This document shows positions 31,546 to 42,939 of a DNA stretch of 64,000 nt, piece after piece. How positions within the stretch are numbered: position 1 is the stretch's first letter; each line of letters starts with the position of its first letter. The notes beneath the pieces were generated by a model. The model saw only the letters and a list, made by a program, of their open reading frames with translations, was not told the DNA's origin and made no database searches. The stretch is taken from assembly GCA_905221605.1 (NCBI GenBank), contig CAJNDS010002722.1:122501-186500 (forward strand). Direction: 5' to 3'. The DNA comes from Symbiodinium natans (lineage: Eukaryota; Sar; Dinophyceae; Suessiales; Symbiodiniaceae). The position numbers were made by a program, and so were the translations under genes.

Positions 31546-32500
31546 AGCAGCCCGGCCAGACAGCAGCGGTTCCCTGTCCTCGTCTACCCCTGGCAGGTTT
31601 AGGTTTAGGGTTCAGGGTTTAGGGTTCAGGGTTTAGGGTTTAGGGTTTAGGGTTTCGGGTTTCGGGTTTAGGGTTTAGGGTTCCGGGCTTCGGGTTTAGG
31701 GTTTAGGGTTTAGGGTGGTGTGGCCAGCCTGGGCAGGTGCTGACGAAGGTAATGCTGGCGCGTGTTAGGGTTTCGGGTTAGGGTCTCGGGCTGTAACCCA
31801 AGGACTGGTTTAGGGTTTAGGGTTTAGTTTAGGGGCTGGACAAATATAACATATCCCAAGGCGCTACACGCTACACCCAAGCCCAGAACCTTAGTTCAAA
31901 GGGCCCCAAAACCCTAAACCCCACCCTAAACCCTAAACCCTAAACCCTAAACCCTAAACCCTAAACCCTAAACCCTAAACCCTAAACCCTAAACCCTAAA
32001 CCCTAATCCTTTTATAGGGTTCTTGAGGTTCAACGGGGGTTATGTAACCCAAGGTTTCCTAATACTCACCACTGCTCCCCAAGGCTCCCGAAGCTTCCCT
32101 AAGGTTCCCTAGGTACCTACCCCCCTAGTAGCCCCCTCCCTTAAGAAGCTTAGAAACTGAACCTTAAACCCCAAATCCCGTAAACCCTCATCCCAAAACA
32201 CAAAACCAGAAACCCCGAAATCGAGCTCGGAGTAGGGCCCAGTTTGAAGTTGTATCCTTTGCCCTGGGGTTCCCTTTTGCAATAGGAACTGACCAGCCCG
32301 AAAAGGGTCTAGGGTTTAGGGTGTAGGGCTTAGGGCTTAGGGCTTAGGGTTTAGGGTTTAGGGTTTAGGGTTCAGGGTTTAGGGTTTAGGGTTTAGGGTT
32401 TAGGGTTTAGGGTGCGTCCTATTCTGCTGCGTTACAAGGTTTCTTGGCAGGTGAGGTGGCGTCCTCCGTCCCCCTGCCCTCGCAGCTCCTGCATGGGCAG
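31546..32500 (+). CDS. Exons of an unrecognised gene
   Basis: Three islands look like exons: 31546-31596 (SSPARQQRFPVLVYPWQ, donor GTTTAGG), 31737-31748 (VLTK, donor GTAATG, only 12 bases) and 32451-32500 (EVASSVPLPSQLLHGQ, donor GCCTGG). The first donor is made of the telomere-type repeat itself. Phases of the first two agree; the third needs another exon or a different boundary. No family is recognised and neither start nor stop is seen. Confidence 0.45.
31921..32006 (-). repeat. Telomere-type array (CCCTAAA)
   Basis: About 12 units followed by a palindromic element at 32019-32147. Confidence 0.9.
32019..32147. mobile_element. MITE-like element, family CTTAAGGGAG
   Basis: Contains GGTTCAACGGGGGTTATGTA and ends CCCCCTCCCTTAAGAAG. 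Relatives at 52242-52367 and 59019-59100 show clean inverted ends (TTCTTAAGGGAG and CTCCCTTAAGAA). Confidence 0.65.
32306..32412 (+). repeat. Telomere-type array (TTTAGGG)
   Basis: About 14 units with GCTTAGG variants at the left. Confidence 0.9.
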
Positions 32501-32523
32501 GCCTGGGCCCAGCCAAGCCCCCA

Positions 32524-32524
32524 C

Positions 32525-32555
<31 letters not shown>

Positions 32556-32563
32556 AAAAAAAA
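32524..32563 (+). repeat. C-run followed by an 18-base A-run
   Basis: About 20 C, then about 18 A, then a CCCTAAA array. The A-run could be a remnant poly(A) of an inserted RNA copy, but the flanking sequence does not show it. Confidence 0.7.
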
Positions 32564-32569
32564 CTTCCT

Positions 32570-32807
32570 AAACCCTAAACCCTAAACCCTGAACCCTGAA
32601 CCCTGAACCCTGAACCCTGAACCCTGAACCCTGAACCCTAACCCTAAACCCTAAACTCTAAACCCTAAACCCTAAACCCCAAACTCCATAACCCTAAACC
32701 CTAAACCCTAAACCGTAAACCGTAAACCCTAAACCCTGAACCCTAAACCCTAAACCCGGAACCTTGAACCCTGAACCCTGGACCCTGAACCCTAAACCCT
32801 AAACCCT
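32570..32807 (-). repeat. CCCTAAA/CCCTGAA array ending at the spliced-leader relic
   Basis: About 33 units; the leader relic begins at the next base. The CCCTGAA variants form their own block. Confidence 0.9.
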
Positions 32808-32829
32808 ACCGTAGCCGTTTTGGCTCAAG
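32808..32829 (+). other. Relic of the dinoflagellate spliced leader (DinoSL)
   Basis: The 22 bases match the conserved dinoflagellate trans-spliced leader at all but one position (A to G at position 10): CCGTAGCC, then one changed base, then TTTTGGCTCAAG. The leader is normally added to mRNA in trans, so a copy inside genomic DNA upstream of an open frame is the mark of an mRNA that was reverse transcribed and reinserted. It sits immediately after a long CCCTAAA-type array. Confidence 0.85.
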
Positions 32830-32867
32830 GATTTGGCTTACAGCGGAATACATAGCTGGGCACCCCT

Positions 32868-33196
32868 ATGGGTGGCTTTCGTGGCTTCTTTGAGGTTTTT
32901 CCCCTGTGTTTGTGTGCTGGCCCAACAGTCCGCCACGTGACCTCCCTCGGCAAGTTTGAGCTCTGGCCTCGTTTCGTGACCGGGGTTGTCCTCCTCATCT
33001 ACGGGGGAGTTTGCTTGTGTTCGGTGTCCCCGAGCCGCCGAACCTTCTGTACTTTGTGCACCGCTACCTGAGCGAGAGCGGCGACCCCTGCGCGTTGCTC
33101 GTGCTCGAGAGTGGCACAGGCTATGCTCTTAGGCGCCCTCGATGTCTCCAGACGGGTGGGTCCTCAGGAAGACTCACGAAATGCCCGAGCGGGTAG
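32868..33196 (+). pseudogene. Possible retroposed gene fragment behind the spliced-leader relic
   Basis: An ATG 38 bases after the leader relic opens a 67-codon frame (MGGFRGFFEVFPLCLCAGPT...) that includes a plausible stretch, RHVTSLGKFELWPRFVTGVV. A second frame from 33011 overlaps it and reads LLVFGVPEPPNLLYFVHRYL. If both belong to one protein, a frameshift or unseen intron separates them near 33005. I do not recognise the family. The array-free sequence and upstream leader relic fit a retroposed mRNA that has started to decay, but this is inference. Confidence 0.35.
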
Positions 33197-33900
33197 GGCC
33201 GGGCAGGTTTGGAAAGTGTCATGCGCAGAGCTTCTTGCCAAGCTCGCGTGCGCTTTTTCAATTTTTTAATTGATCCGCTTAAGTGCTATCCTGGTTTACG
33301 CCTGCAGCTTTGTCACTGCTGACGTAACATCATCTACATGCGATGCATCATGATGTCAACATTCAATATCATGGAGTCATAGTCAATGTCATTCTAATCA
33401 GAATAATAATCGTCGTCATCATCAGAATCATTACCGTCGGGAGAATTTGATATCGTACATGTGCTGTCATGATTGCAGCCGTAACAAAAACAAACCGATT
33501 CTAACCACAGAAACAGTGACACTGCGTCATGAGCATACACTGTGGACCTGTAGCCTTGCTTGCTGGGACATGACGGCCGGTTGCTGAAGTTCGAGGTGGG
33601 GGACCGATCACTGTGGCGTGTTGTGCTGCGCTTCTGTGTGGTTGCTTGCACACGTTTGCATGGACAAGTCTTGGTGATCAAACTTGCAGAATGTTTTGTC
33701 TGCAACTTGTTGCTCGATGCAGCAGGTGTGCAGTTGATGCATGGGCACGTTTAAGGAACAGATGTTTTTGTCCTCGAGCGTTGCTCGGCACAGCTGTCGT
33801 TCTGTTCATGTCCAACTTTGTATTTGTTTGTACTGATGATTGAGGCTTCCGGCTTTCGCCCGATGCTGGCGTGCCTCCCAAGCATCGCAGCCTTGGCCAA
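33197..33900. other. Unique interval without arrays
   Basis: About 700 bases free of telomere repeat. It has a CAT/GAT-rich tract at 33340-33430. A minus-strand frame of 103 codons with an Asp-rich end lies over that tract. Short frames on the + strand do not stand out. A possible short intron of the downstream gene starts at 33901. Confidence 0.5.
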
Positions 33901-33943
33901 GGCTCCTTGATTTAACTTCGTTCGTGTGCATGTCTTAATACAG

Positions 33944-35145
33944 ATCACAAGACCATACAAGTCATCCTGAGATTCGGTGGTATCCATGTCATCGCGGACG
34001 CTGCTGGACTTAAATACGAAATCGTCGTAGTTAACACCTTCGGACTCCCACGGTTTTTAAACACCACAATCAATTCATCTCTGAATTTCAGGCGACTTTC
34101 AGGTCATGCCGATGACACCTCCCCTGGACGGCTGCTTTGTTTAAACGCGGGGCATGAGCCCGAGCTGCATGCAAAGAATCAACAGGTTGTTCGACAAGTT
34201 CCAGAAAGGTTCACAACCCAAATGGCCAAGGTACACGTTTGGACAGCCCCCACATGGTTCGAAGCCTGGTCTTCAGACTTGGGGCTTAGCAACAACTACA
34301 TCCATCAACTCAATATTGCAGGCAAGAGCCGAGTGCCTGCAACACCGCCGTCAGGCTGCTTGACTGAAACCTGGTACCCTATAATATAACACAAACCCCA
34401 AGCCCCAGTTTAAAACACATGGAGCTCTTCCAGGAGACATGGTGGCGCCGGCCGTGGCAAACATGGTGCCAACTACCTCGAAGGGCGTGGGCTGCTTGAC
34501 TTAAACTGAGTGTGACACTACCAATCGTCTCAGCTTTCAACAAAGCAACAATCCATGTACCATGCAGGATCCAAAGCTGCCGCCGCGGTGCAGCTCCCGG
34601 TTACACCGCATGGTGTGGGTTGCTTGCCTTATGTAACCTGAAAACACTGTCCCCCCACAGAACAAACGTAAATCCATTTGGGGTTTCTTCAGGGCACGGC
34701 TGCCGCCGTGCCGAGCCCATCTCGCCTTCGTGGCTGCTTGACTGATATCTGAACCCCTGCTCTCTTCCCGAGCATTCCTTTCCAATCTTTCAGGACATGA
34801 GGGTGTTCCCGGAGCCCTTCACAGCCCGTACACCCCGCCGGCCATCTACCTGTGTGTCACCGGCAGGCTGCAAAAAATTCGCTGGTTCGACTCCTTCAAC
34901 TGGAAGCTTGCGGGGCTTCTTCAATACACGGACGACCAGCTGGCAGCCGAGCTTCGCCAGGTGCAGCGGCGCCACGCCATTCGCTGCGCCGGTCGCCTCG
35001 GCCTGCTGGTCCTCCTCGATCTGCTGCCTGGTCAAACAACGACCGAAGCTTCATTACACCGACCATCTCGAAAGGGGGACAGCCTGCACAGCCCGAAAAC
35101 CGACCAAGTCTCAACCCCTGTGAAGCCTCAACTGCGTAGTGCCTA
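33944..35145 (+). CDS. Unrecognised gene with six short introns sharing one 5' sequence
   Basis: Exons with readable frames: 33944-33999 (HKTIQVILRFGGIHVIAD), 34103-34130 (VMPMTPPLD), part of 34140-34354, 34434-34490, 34568-34618, 34693-34732 and a long last exon 34794-35145 (AIYLCVTGRLQKIRWFDSFN, LLQYTDDQLAAELRQVQRRH, stop TAG). Introns are 43-103 bases, contain no telomere repeat and start with versions of GCTGCTTGACTTAAAC. The middle exons (57, 51 and 40 bases) are open in more than one frame: one frame looks more protein-like but meets a stop in the last exon, the other stays open. The exact reading is therefore unsettled and the gene may be damaged. It lies about 1.1 kb downstream of the spliced-leader relic. 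Confidence 0.5.
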
Positions 35146-35375
35146 GATCGTAGACCCAAACCCTAAACCCTAAACCCCAAACCCTGAGGCCGTAAACTCG
35201 AAACCCTAAACCCTACAACTCCCAAGCCAAAGGCCCCACATCCCGACCGCAAGCCCCACGTCCCAAGCCTAAACCCGGCAGCTTAGGGGGAAGCCTCAAA
35301 CCCTCAACCTTAACCCTAAAAATGACACCCTACACCCTAAACTCTGAACCCTGAACCCTGCACCCTAAGCCCTGC

Positions 35376-38300
35376 ATGAATCCCCACATGGCGGAAACTC
35401 CGTATGCCTCGGAGGTTCTCCAACCGCCTCCAGAGGTGCATCTGCCAAAATTTGAGGTTTCCATATATGGGCTTGTCGACTTTCACAAGGGCTTTTATAG
35501 GGTATACGGTTTGAGTTTTGGGTTTAGGGTTTCGGGTGTAGGGTTTAGGGGTTTAAGGTTGAGGGTTTAGGGTTTAGGGGTCCCGAATACCTGCTAGCAC
35601 TGCCCAAGACCCCGTAGTTTCCCTACAAAAGCTTAAGCCCTAAAACCTAAAACCCTAAACCCTGTATGGTCTCAGTTACGGGCTCATCCAATCGTGTAAG
35701 CCCGTCAATCCTAAACCCTGGACTCTTTTGTGGCTTCAATCATCGTATCCTCAGTTGCAGGCTCGCAAGACTATCAGGGTAGTTCCATGGTCCCTTTTCG
35801 TGGTCCCTTACCTGCTTCAAAGGGTTCTGAAGTATGGGCCCTTGGGTTTTTTTTCTCTTTAAAAGGTATAAGGATCCCCATTGAAGGGCCGTTATTAAGG
35901 GGCCATGGATCTGCCCTTCGAACGGGACCATCATTTTAGAGTCAGCCCCCCAAGCCTTTCTTCAGGAGTTTTAGGGCTTGCCGGGGTTCACCTTTCAGAA
36001 TTAGGGGGGTCTTTTAGGGTTCAGGGTTTAGGGTTCAGGGTTTAGGGTTTAGGGTCTCGGATTTAGGGTTTAGGGTGTTCGCTTCAGGTGGGTTACGGTT
36101 GGAAGGTGATGCAAAGCCCTAAACCCAAAACCCTAATCCCTAAACCCTAAACCCTAAACCCTATTCCTCAAAGCCCCAGGCCGGCTGACGCCTTGAAATC
36201 CGATCCCAAGTAGGTATCTTACTTACGGTTTGAGGTATAGGGTATAGGGTTTAGGGTTCAGGGTTCAGGGTTTAGGGTTTGGGGTTCAGGGTTCAGGGTT
36301 TAGGGTTTAGGTACAGCTCTCATGGCTTAGGTACATATCTATGTTTGTTTTGCTGGGTGGGATGGGGGTTGGGGGACCCTTAGCTGTCAACCTCTAAACC
36401 GCCCTAAGCCCCAAAAAAAGCTAGTTCAGACCCTGAACCCCGATCATGGGCCGACTGGAGAGACCTAGGATGTGTGTTACAAACGGGCCCAGCAAGTAGA
36501 ACCTGTTGCCCCCAACAAGTACTAGGGTTTAGGGTTTAGGGTATAGGGTTTAGGGTTTAGGGTTCCCTCGTAAGGTACATGGGCAATCAACCCTAGGATT
36601 TGGGATTTGGGACGTTCACCTTTTTGACTAACAGTCCTTAATTGGGATTGTCATTGGGGGGGGGGGGGGAGGTACGATAATCCCTATTAAGGGCTGTCAG
36701 TATAAGCGGGAACATCCCAACCTGGGATCCTCTCGAAGGTTGCTTCAGGGGTGTGAATTCGGAGTTTTGAAAGGTTTGGTTGAGGACCTCGGTGTTGTTG
36801 CATCTTCTTCTAACCCCTACACCCTACACCCTAAACCCTAAACCCTAAACCCTTGTAGGGTTCCGCCCTAAACCCTAAGCTTTTTTCTTTTTTTTGGTTA
36901 AGGGGGTGGGTTAAGGATCTAGGGCTTATGGAGGCCTGGTGTGTTTCGGCAGTCAGAATAAGTTCCAGGCATCGGCTGCGCCGAAGGCTCCGGCTTCGGC
37001 CGAAGAGCGGGGAGCTCGGGGGGGAGAGGAGGGGGGGGGGGGGGCGAAACCCTAAACCCTAAACCTTAAACCCTCAAACCCTAAACCCTAAAAACCCTAA
37101 ACCCTAAACCCTAAACCCCAAACCCCAAACCCCAAACCCAGTGGCGCAAAAGCCAAAACTCTGAGCAGGGTTCAAGGTTCAAGCCCTGAAGCCTCATGAG
37201 CCCGAAGCCCCCAAACCCTAAACCTGCTAAGAAACACAACAGGGCGCCTCAGGCTTTAGGTTTTAGGGTTTAGGGTTTAGGGCTACTAGGACCCAAAGTA
37301 GGGCCTTATTCCATTTTTCGGGTTTGGGTTCCCTTACGAGCCTCTTTATACCAAAAGGGGCAGCCTTTTTACTCCGAGTTTGGGTCCAGAAATGCTCAGG
37401 CCCTGAGACACATCCTTCCCCCAGCCCTAAACCTAAACCCTAAACCCTAAACCCTAAACCCTAAACCCTAAACCCTAAACCCTAAACCCTACACCCTAGA
37501 CCCTCGACCCTAGACCCTAGACCCTAGACCCTAGACCCTAGACCCTAAACCCTAAACCCTAAACCCTGAACCCTGAACCCTAAACCCTAACCGCTTTTTG
37601 GGCCGGGGCCCGACTTTCGAAACCTGAAAAAAACACATCCTCAGCCACCTTCCTAGTATGGTTACTCTAGATCAGTGTTAGGGATTTTACCTTTTGGGTT
37701 GTGGGCTTTCTTATATATGAACTTTCTTATATATATGAACAAAAAGGATCCTTTTTTCTTCCTAGGGGAACAGGGATTAAGTACTGGGCTACTAAGTTAA
37801 ACTATAAAGTCCTAAGAGCACACCCCAAGTTTCAAATGGGTAGGGTTTCGGGTTTCGGGTTGTTTAGGGTTTAGGGTCTCGGGTAACCCTTAGACCCTTT
37901 AATCCTTTAAGTTATTTGCCCTGAGACCTACGACCTTAGACCTTAAACCCTAAGCCAGAAGTTTTAAGCCTTAGCGGTAAACCCTCAGAACCCTTGAGCC
38001 CCTTAAGCGCTTAAACCTTAGCCCTTGAAGGCCCTAAAACCTCAAACCCCATGAAACCCATTTCCCCCCTTCATAACATGAGCCTTCAAAAAACCCTTGA
38101 TTGGAGCCTTAAACCCCTTACACCTTGATTGGAGCCTTAAACCACTGCACCTTTGGGCCTTAAACCTTTGTCATAGTTGGGTAACATTTTACATTGTTAA
38201 GGGTACTTAAACCCAATAAGGAATATCAATCTAAATTTTTGATATTATCTCAACAATGAACAAGAAGCCCCTAAACCCCTAAAACCTGCTGAAAAACACC

Positions 38301-41300
38301 TTAGCCCTAAGCATCAAGCCCCGAAGTCCCGAGACCCTGCGAAAAACCTAAACCCCAAAGCCCGAAAGGCATGAAGTCCCCGAAGCCCCTAAAACCTAAA
38401 CCCTAAACCCTAAACCCTAAACCCTACGTCCTAAATCCCGAAACACCCCAAAGGCCCGGTTGAAATCCGAAAACCCTAAACCTCAAAAGATCCCAAAGCC
38501 CTTATTTTTGTCCCCCTAAACCCGAAACCGAAACCCTAAACCCAAAAGACCCTGAACCCTAAACCCTAAGCCCTAAACCCTAAACCCTAAACCCTAAAAC
38601 CCTAAGCCCTAAACCCTAAACCCTAAACCCTAAACCCTAAACCCTAAACCCAAAAGGCCCTAAACGCCCTTGTATAAACTCCTCAAGCCCCAGGTCCAAG
38701 CCCTCGTGGGCCGAAGTGGCGGCGCGCGGCGACTCCGCTGTGCGGCGCACGGATGTTAGGGTTTAGGGTTTAGGGTTTAGGGTTAATTTAGGGTTTAGGG
38801 TTTAGGGCTGGGAAATTTCAAAGAGGGGGTTTAGGGTTGAGAGTTAGGGGGTTCCTCAAGAGGAGGTAGGCTTAGGGTTTGGTGTTTAGGGGTTCAGGGG
38901 TTTAGGGGTGCATGGGTTTAGGGTCTAGGGTGGGTTTCGGGATTTAGTTCGTGTTTGGGGTTTACGGTTTAGGGCATGGTAGGGTGTATGGTGTAGGGAG
39001 TTTTTAGTAATTTTCAGGAGTTTAGGGATGTTCTCTTCGATTTTCTTGGATCAGGTTTCGGTTTCAGGCCTCTGCATGCCCACCATTGCGTGACATGATT
39101 GGGTTTGGTGGCGTGATGCCGGCAAAGCGCTCACCCGGCGGTGGGCCCCGACAAGCTAGAAACGCTCTTTAATGCGGCTGGGTTCAATGTGCCTGTGCCA
39201 CTTTGGCACAGATTTCTCAAGAGGAGACATTCACGAGTCCGACGCTCGACCTTAAACCCTAATTAAACCCTAAACCCTAAACCCTGGACCCACTATGTCC
39301 ACCGGCAGCTGCGAGCGTGTCCTCTGCCGCTGCGGGCTCATGTTTTCTCCCAACACGTCGTTCGGGAGCACATCACGTTCCCTGCGCGCTGTCTATACCC
39401 AGATCCCTGAAAAGGTCCAAAAAATAGATACCCGTAAGATTGACTCAGTAGTTGTATCGGGTACTGTTTGGGGGCCCATTTGAGGATTCTATTTTTGGAT
39501 CCTCCCAGGGGTCTGGGTACCGCCACCCAGGACTGCCTAGCTGACCTGTTCTTAGGGGCTTTCGGAGTTGCGTGGGTGCGGTGCGGAGCAGCAGTGTTAA
39601 GGCGGGCATTGTGTATGTAAACCTTCCAACCGTTTATGGCCTTGGGGGGCCAAATGAGCCTTAAATTTGGGGCCATATACCCTATACTACCATAATTCCT
39701 CTTAGGGTATGTGGACCAAATGAGCCCTAAATTTGGGGGGCCTTATACCCTATACTACTAGAATCCCTTATACCCTAAACCCTAAACCCTAAACCCTAAA
39801 CCCTAAACCCTATACTACTATAATCCCTTATACCCTACTATGATCCCTCTTAACGCCCAGGATGCCCAGTAGTACCCTTATTCCCTGTTTGGGGGGTTTA
39901 GTTTCCCTTATCAACCCCTTTAAGCAAGAAAGGGGGCACCCTTTTTAAGCCTTGGTTTAGGGTTTTAGGGTTTTAGGGTTTAGGGTTTTAGGGTTTTAGG
40001 GTTTTAGGGTTTAGGGTTTAGGGTTTTAGGGTTTAGGGTTTAGGGTTTAGGGTTTAGGGTTACTGGGCAGCCTAGAGGCATATGAACCATAAACCCTTTC
40101 AAGATTCATGGGGTCTCTAAGTGCAAGCCCTGGAGCCAACAGGCTCTTCGTTTTGTTTCGGGTCGCCAAGTCCTAGGTCGGATAAGGGGGACCCTTAAGA
40201 GGGAACCCTAAACCCTAAACCCTAAACCCTAAACCCTAAACCCTGAACCCTAAACCCTAAACCCTTCTGAGCCCATTCCTGGGTCTCTTAGACAGGGAAC
40301 TGTCCCCCTAATCCTATCCCCTACCAAGGTCTGCGTGTTGATCCGAAAGTCGGGGATGTCGTACAAGCTACCAGAGAAACTCCAGAAGGGACACAAGGGA
40401 CCCCCCCAAGCAGAATAATCACTTGCAATCTGCGGGGGGGGGGGGAACTAAACCCTAAACCCTAAACCCTAAACCCTAAACCCTAAACTCTAAAACCCTA
40501 AAACCCTAAACGCCCAGAAGCTCCTGAGACTGTTGAATGGAATGCCGAGGCGCCCGCGGTGCCCCTGGCAGCAGGCACGGGAACGACGACTCCATTTCCT
40601 AAACTCCAAACCCTCAACCCAATACCTCAACCCTTCGCCCCTAACCTTTGTCATAGTTGGGTAACATTTTACATTTTCAAGGGTACTTAAACCCAATAAG
40701 GAATATACATTTAGTTTTTTAGTATTATCCCGACAATGAACAAGTAAACCCCAAACCCAAGAATCGCTGAACAAAAGTTGCTTCCTGGATCGTACAACTG
40801 AACGTGAGGCACGCTAAGGGTAGCTGAGTGGCCAATTCAACCCCTAAGCCCGGAGCCCTAACCTCAATGCCTCATCTGTCCCTCCTAGCAGGGCCGTTGC
40901 CTACCAATGTGGCCTTTGCCAAGCGGCTGCCGCGGAAGCCCCGATACGTTTTGTGGCTAAGGGTTCACCTAGAGTATCCGGATACTCTCGAATAACCCTG
41001 AACCCTAAACCCTAAACCCTAAACCCTAAACCCTAAACCCTAAACCCTAAACCCTAAACCCTAAGCCCTAAGCCCTAAGCCCTAAGCCCTAAGCCCTAAG
41101 CCCTAAACCCTAAACCCTAAACCCTAAACCCTAAACCCTAAGCCCTACTCATTCTTGACACCGTGCCACTCGAAGCCCTTAGTCTCTTTGCTTTCGTTTC
41201 AGCTACTGGGTTCAGGGCTCCGCTCGCTCCGCTGAGGCCTTAGAATATGAGCCCCACACTTAGGGTTTAGGGTTTAGGGTTTAGGGTTTAGGGTTTAGGA

Positions 41301-42939
41301 TTTCGGGTTTACGGTTTAGGGTTCCTTTTTGTGAGGGGGGATTACTCGCTAAGGTTTAGGGGCTGTAGGTCTACGCTCCCTCAATGTAAACTCTTCATAC
41401 CGACCCTGAACCCTGAGCCCTGAAACCCTAAGGGATCTTGGGCCCAGCAGCCAAAGCATCAGAAAGTTCAAGGTTCACTCTATATGAAGTAGGGTTTATA
41501 TTACTGTTTTTGGTGAGTGTATATAAGGTTCTTTTTTAATATAGGTGAGTGTATATGCTTGGTGTCATTTTGGGGGTACAAGAAATATAAACCCTACTTC
41601 ATATACATGGAAGTAGCTTCGTGGTGAGGCATAGCTTGGGGTTAACCAGCGTAACCAGCCCCGAAAAGGATACCCTTATGAGAATGTGGCTACTATGCGA
41701 CCAAGAAGTAAGATACCGAAGATTTTGGGCTTCAGGTTTAGGGTTTAAGGTCATCAGGGTGTTGGCTTCCGGGGTGTAAAGTTTGGAGCTTAAATTTCAG
41801 GGGGAACCACGAGCCTTGTCTGGGGTACGTAGAAGCCTACTGCCCTGCTTGCAAACATGCCACTCCCAGTAAAGTTTCGGGTTGAGGGGCTTACCAAGGG
41901 ATCCATGTACCTACCTCTTTGGGGTTGCGCCCTATACCTAAACCCTAAACCCTAAACCCTAAGCCCTAAACCCTAAACCCTAAACCCTAAGCCCGGTTAG
42001 AACCTAGTAGTTTGTAGGGTTTAGGAGTCACAGGTAGGGCGTAAAAGGGTTTAGGGTTTAGGGTTTAGGGTTTAGGGTTTAGGGTTTAGGAGTTACGGAT
42101 AGAGTTACGGATAGGGTTTAGGGTTGAGGGTTTAGGGTTCAGGGTTTGGGGTTTAGGGTTTTGGGTTTAGGGTTTAGGGTTTAGGGTTTTGGGTTTAGGC
42201 GCTCACCCCCCCTCTCTTGGAAGATCGGTTTCCGATTAAGCCCTTGAACTGTTAACCCCCAAACGCCAAACACAACCTCACAACCCGAACCCTAAGCCCC
42301 AAGGCCCTTGCAAGCCCCAAACCTTCATGAGCCCTAAAACCCTAAAACCAAATCCAAACCCTAAAGCCCAAACCCTAAACCCTAAACTCCCAAACCCCAA
42401 ACTCTAAACCCTAAACCCCAAACCCTAAACCCCAAAGCCTGAAACCCTAAGCCCCAAACCCTTAACCCTGGACCCTGAACCCTGAAACCTGAACCCTAAA
42501 CCCCCCAAATTCTAAACCCTGAAACCCCCGAACCCTAAACCCTAAACCCTAAACCCTAAACCCTAAACCCTAAACCCTAAACTTGGCCCTACACCCTACA
42601 GCCAGTGGAAAATTCCGCTTCCGCCGGCCGCAACAAGTTTTCTCGGCTCGAAGCCTTCGAGGCAAGAGACCCGGCTTACCCTAAACCCTAAACCCTAAAC
42701 ACTAAACACCCTGTAAACCCTGTAAGCCCTATATACCCTATAAACCCTATAGACCAACCCTGCTAACCCTTTAAGCCCTACTATCCCTACAAAACCTAAA
42801 CCCTGGGATCCTGCGCGCAAGCTTGGCTTTCGCACCTCAATCGGGGCTTTCTGTGGGCATGTTGGGTTTAGGGTTTAGGGTTTAGGGGCATTTTGGGGTG
42901 CAGACGATGGAGCTGCCGAAGCTGCCGCCCAAGGCCTAG
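35376..42939 (+). CDS. Unrecognised gene, exons scattered among telomere-type arrays
   Basis: A likely first exon 35376-35501 starts at ATG (MNPHMAETPYASEVLQPPPE, then FEVSIYGLVDFHKGF) with donor GTATAC. Further exon-like islands: 36969 to about 37012 (ASAAPKAPASAEER), 38694-38754 (SKPSWAEVAARGDSAVRRTD, donor GTTAGG running into an array), 39068-39154 (PPLRDMIGFGGVMPAKR), 40329 to about 40398 (VCVLIRKSGMSYKLPEKLQK), 40518 to about 40580, 40892-40947 (PLPTNVAFAKRLPRKPRY), 42602-42673 (NSASAGRNKFSRLEAFEARD) and a terminal exon 42904-42939 (TMELPKLPPKA, TAG). The composition is basic with Ala/Pro linkers. I recognise no domain. Whether all islands belong to one gene is inference; at least one gene ends at 42939. 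Confidence 0.5.
37428..37590 (-). repeat. CCCTAAA array with CCCTAGA block
   Basis: About 22 units; six CCCTAGA units are together in the centre. Confidence 0.9.
38391..38655 (-). repeat. CCCTAAA arrays and variants
   Basis: Broken array with perfect blocks at 38395-38425 and 38550-38650, upstream of exon 38694. Confidence 0.85.
39396..39521. mobile_element. Palindromic MITE-like element
   Basis: TATACCCAGATCCCTGAAAA with AAAATAGATACCC pairs with GGATTCTATTTTTGGATCC and CAGGGGTCTGGGTACC. Single copy here. Confidence 0.65.
39748..39836. repeat. Telomere-type array between two 29-base direct repeats
   Basis: 39748-39776 and 39808-39836 are the same sequence (CCCTATACTACT..AATCCCTTATACCC, one base different), with about 31 bases of CCCTAAA repeat between them. 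Confidence 0.8.
39858..40075. mobile_element. GGCTGCCCAGTA-family element split by a telomere-type array
   Basis: The left part runs from CCAGGATGCCCAGTAGTACC to AAGCCTTGG (39955) and the right part from TTACTGGGCAGCC (40060). Between them are 104 bases of TTTAGGG/TTTTAGGG. Intact copies such as 20402-20517 have the two parts joined. Confidence 0.85.
40998..41146 (-). repeat. CCCTAAA array with a CCCTAAG block
   Basis: Perfect units on both sides of six consecutive CCCTAAG units. Confidence 0.9.
41147..42590. other. Intron interval with a long palindrome and arrays
   Basis: 41481-41606 has ends TATATGAAGTAGGGTTTATA and TATAAACCCTACTTCATATA. TTTAGGG array at 42052-42190 and degenerate CCCTAAA at 42285-42582. 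No exon is recognised. Confidence 0.7.

Noticed and set aside
39148..39250. A methyltransferase-like segment (LETLFNAAGFNVPVP)
   Set aside because: The resemblance to METTL proteins covers only about ten residues, the expected downstream motif is absent, and a GC donor at 39155 removes it from the better exon reading.
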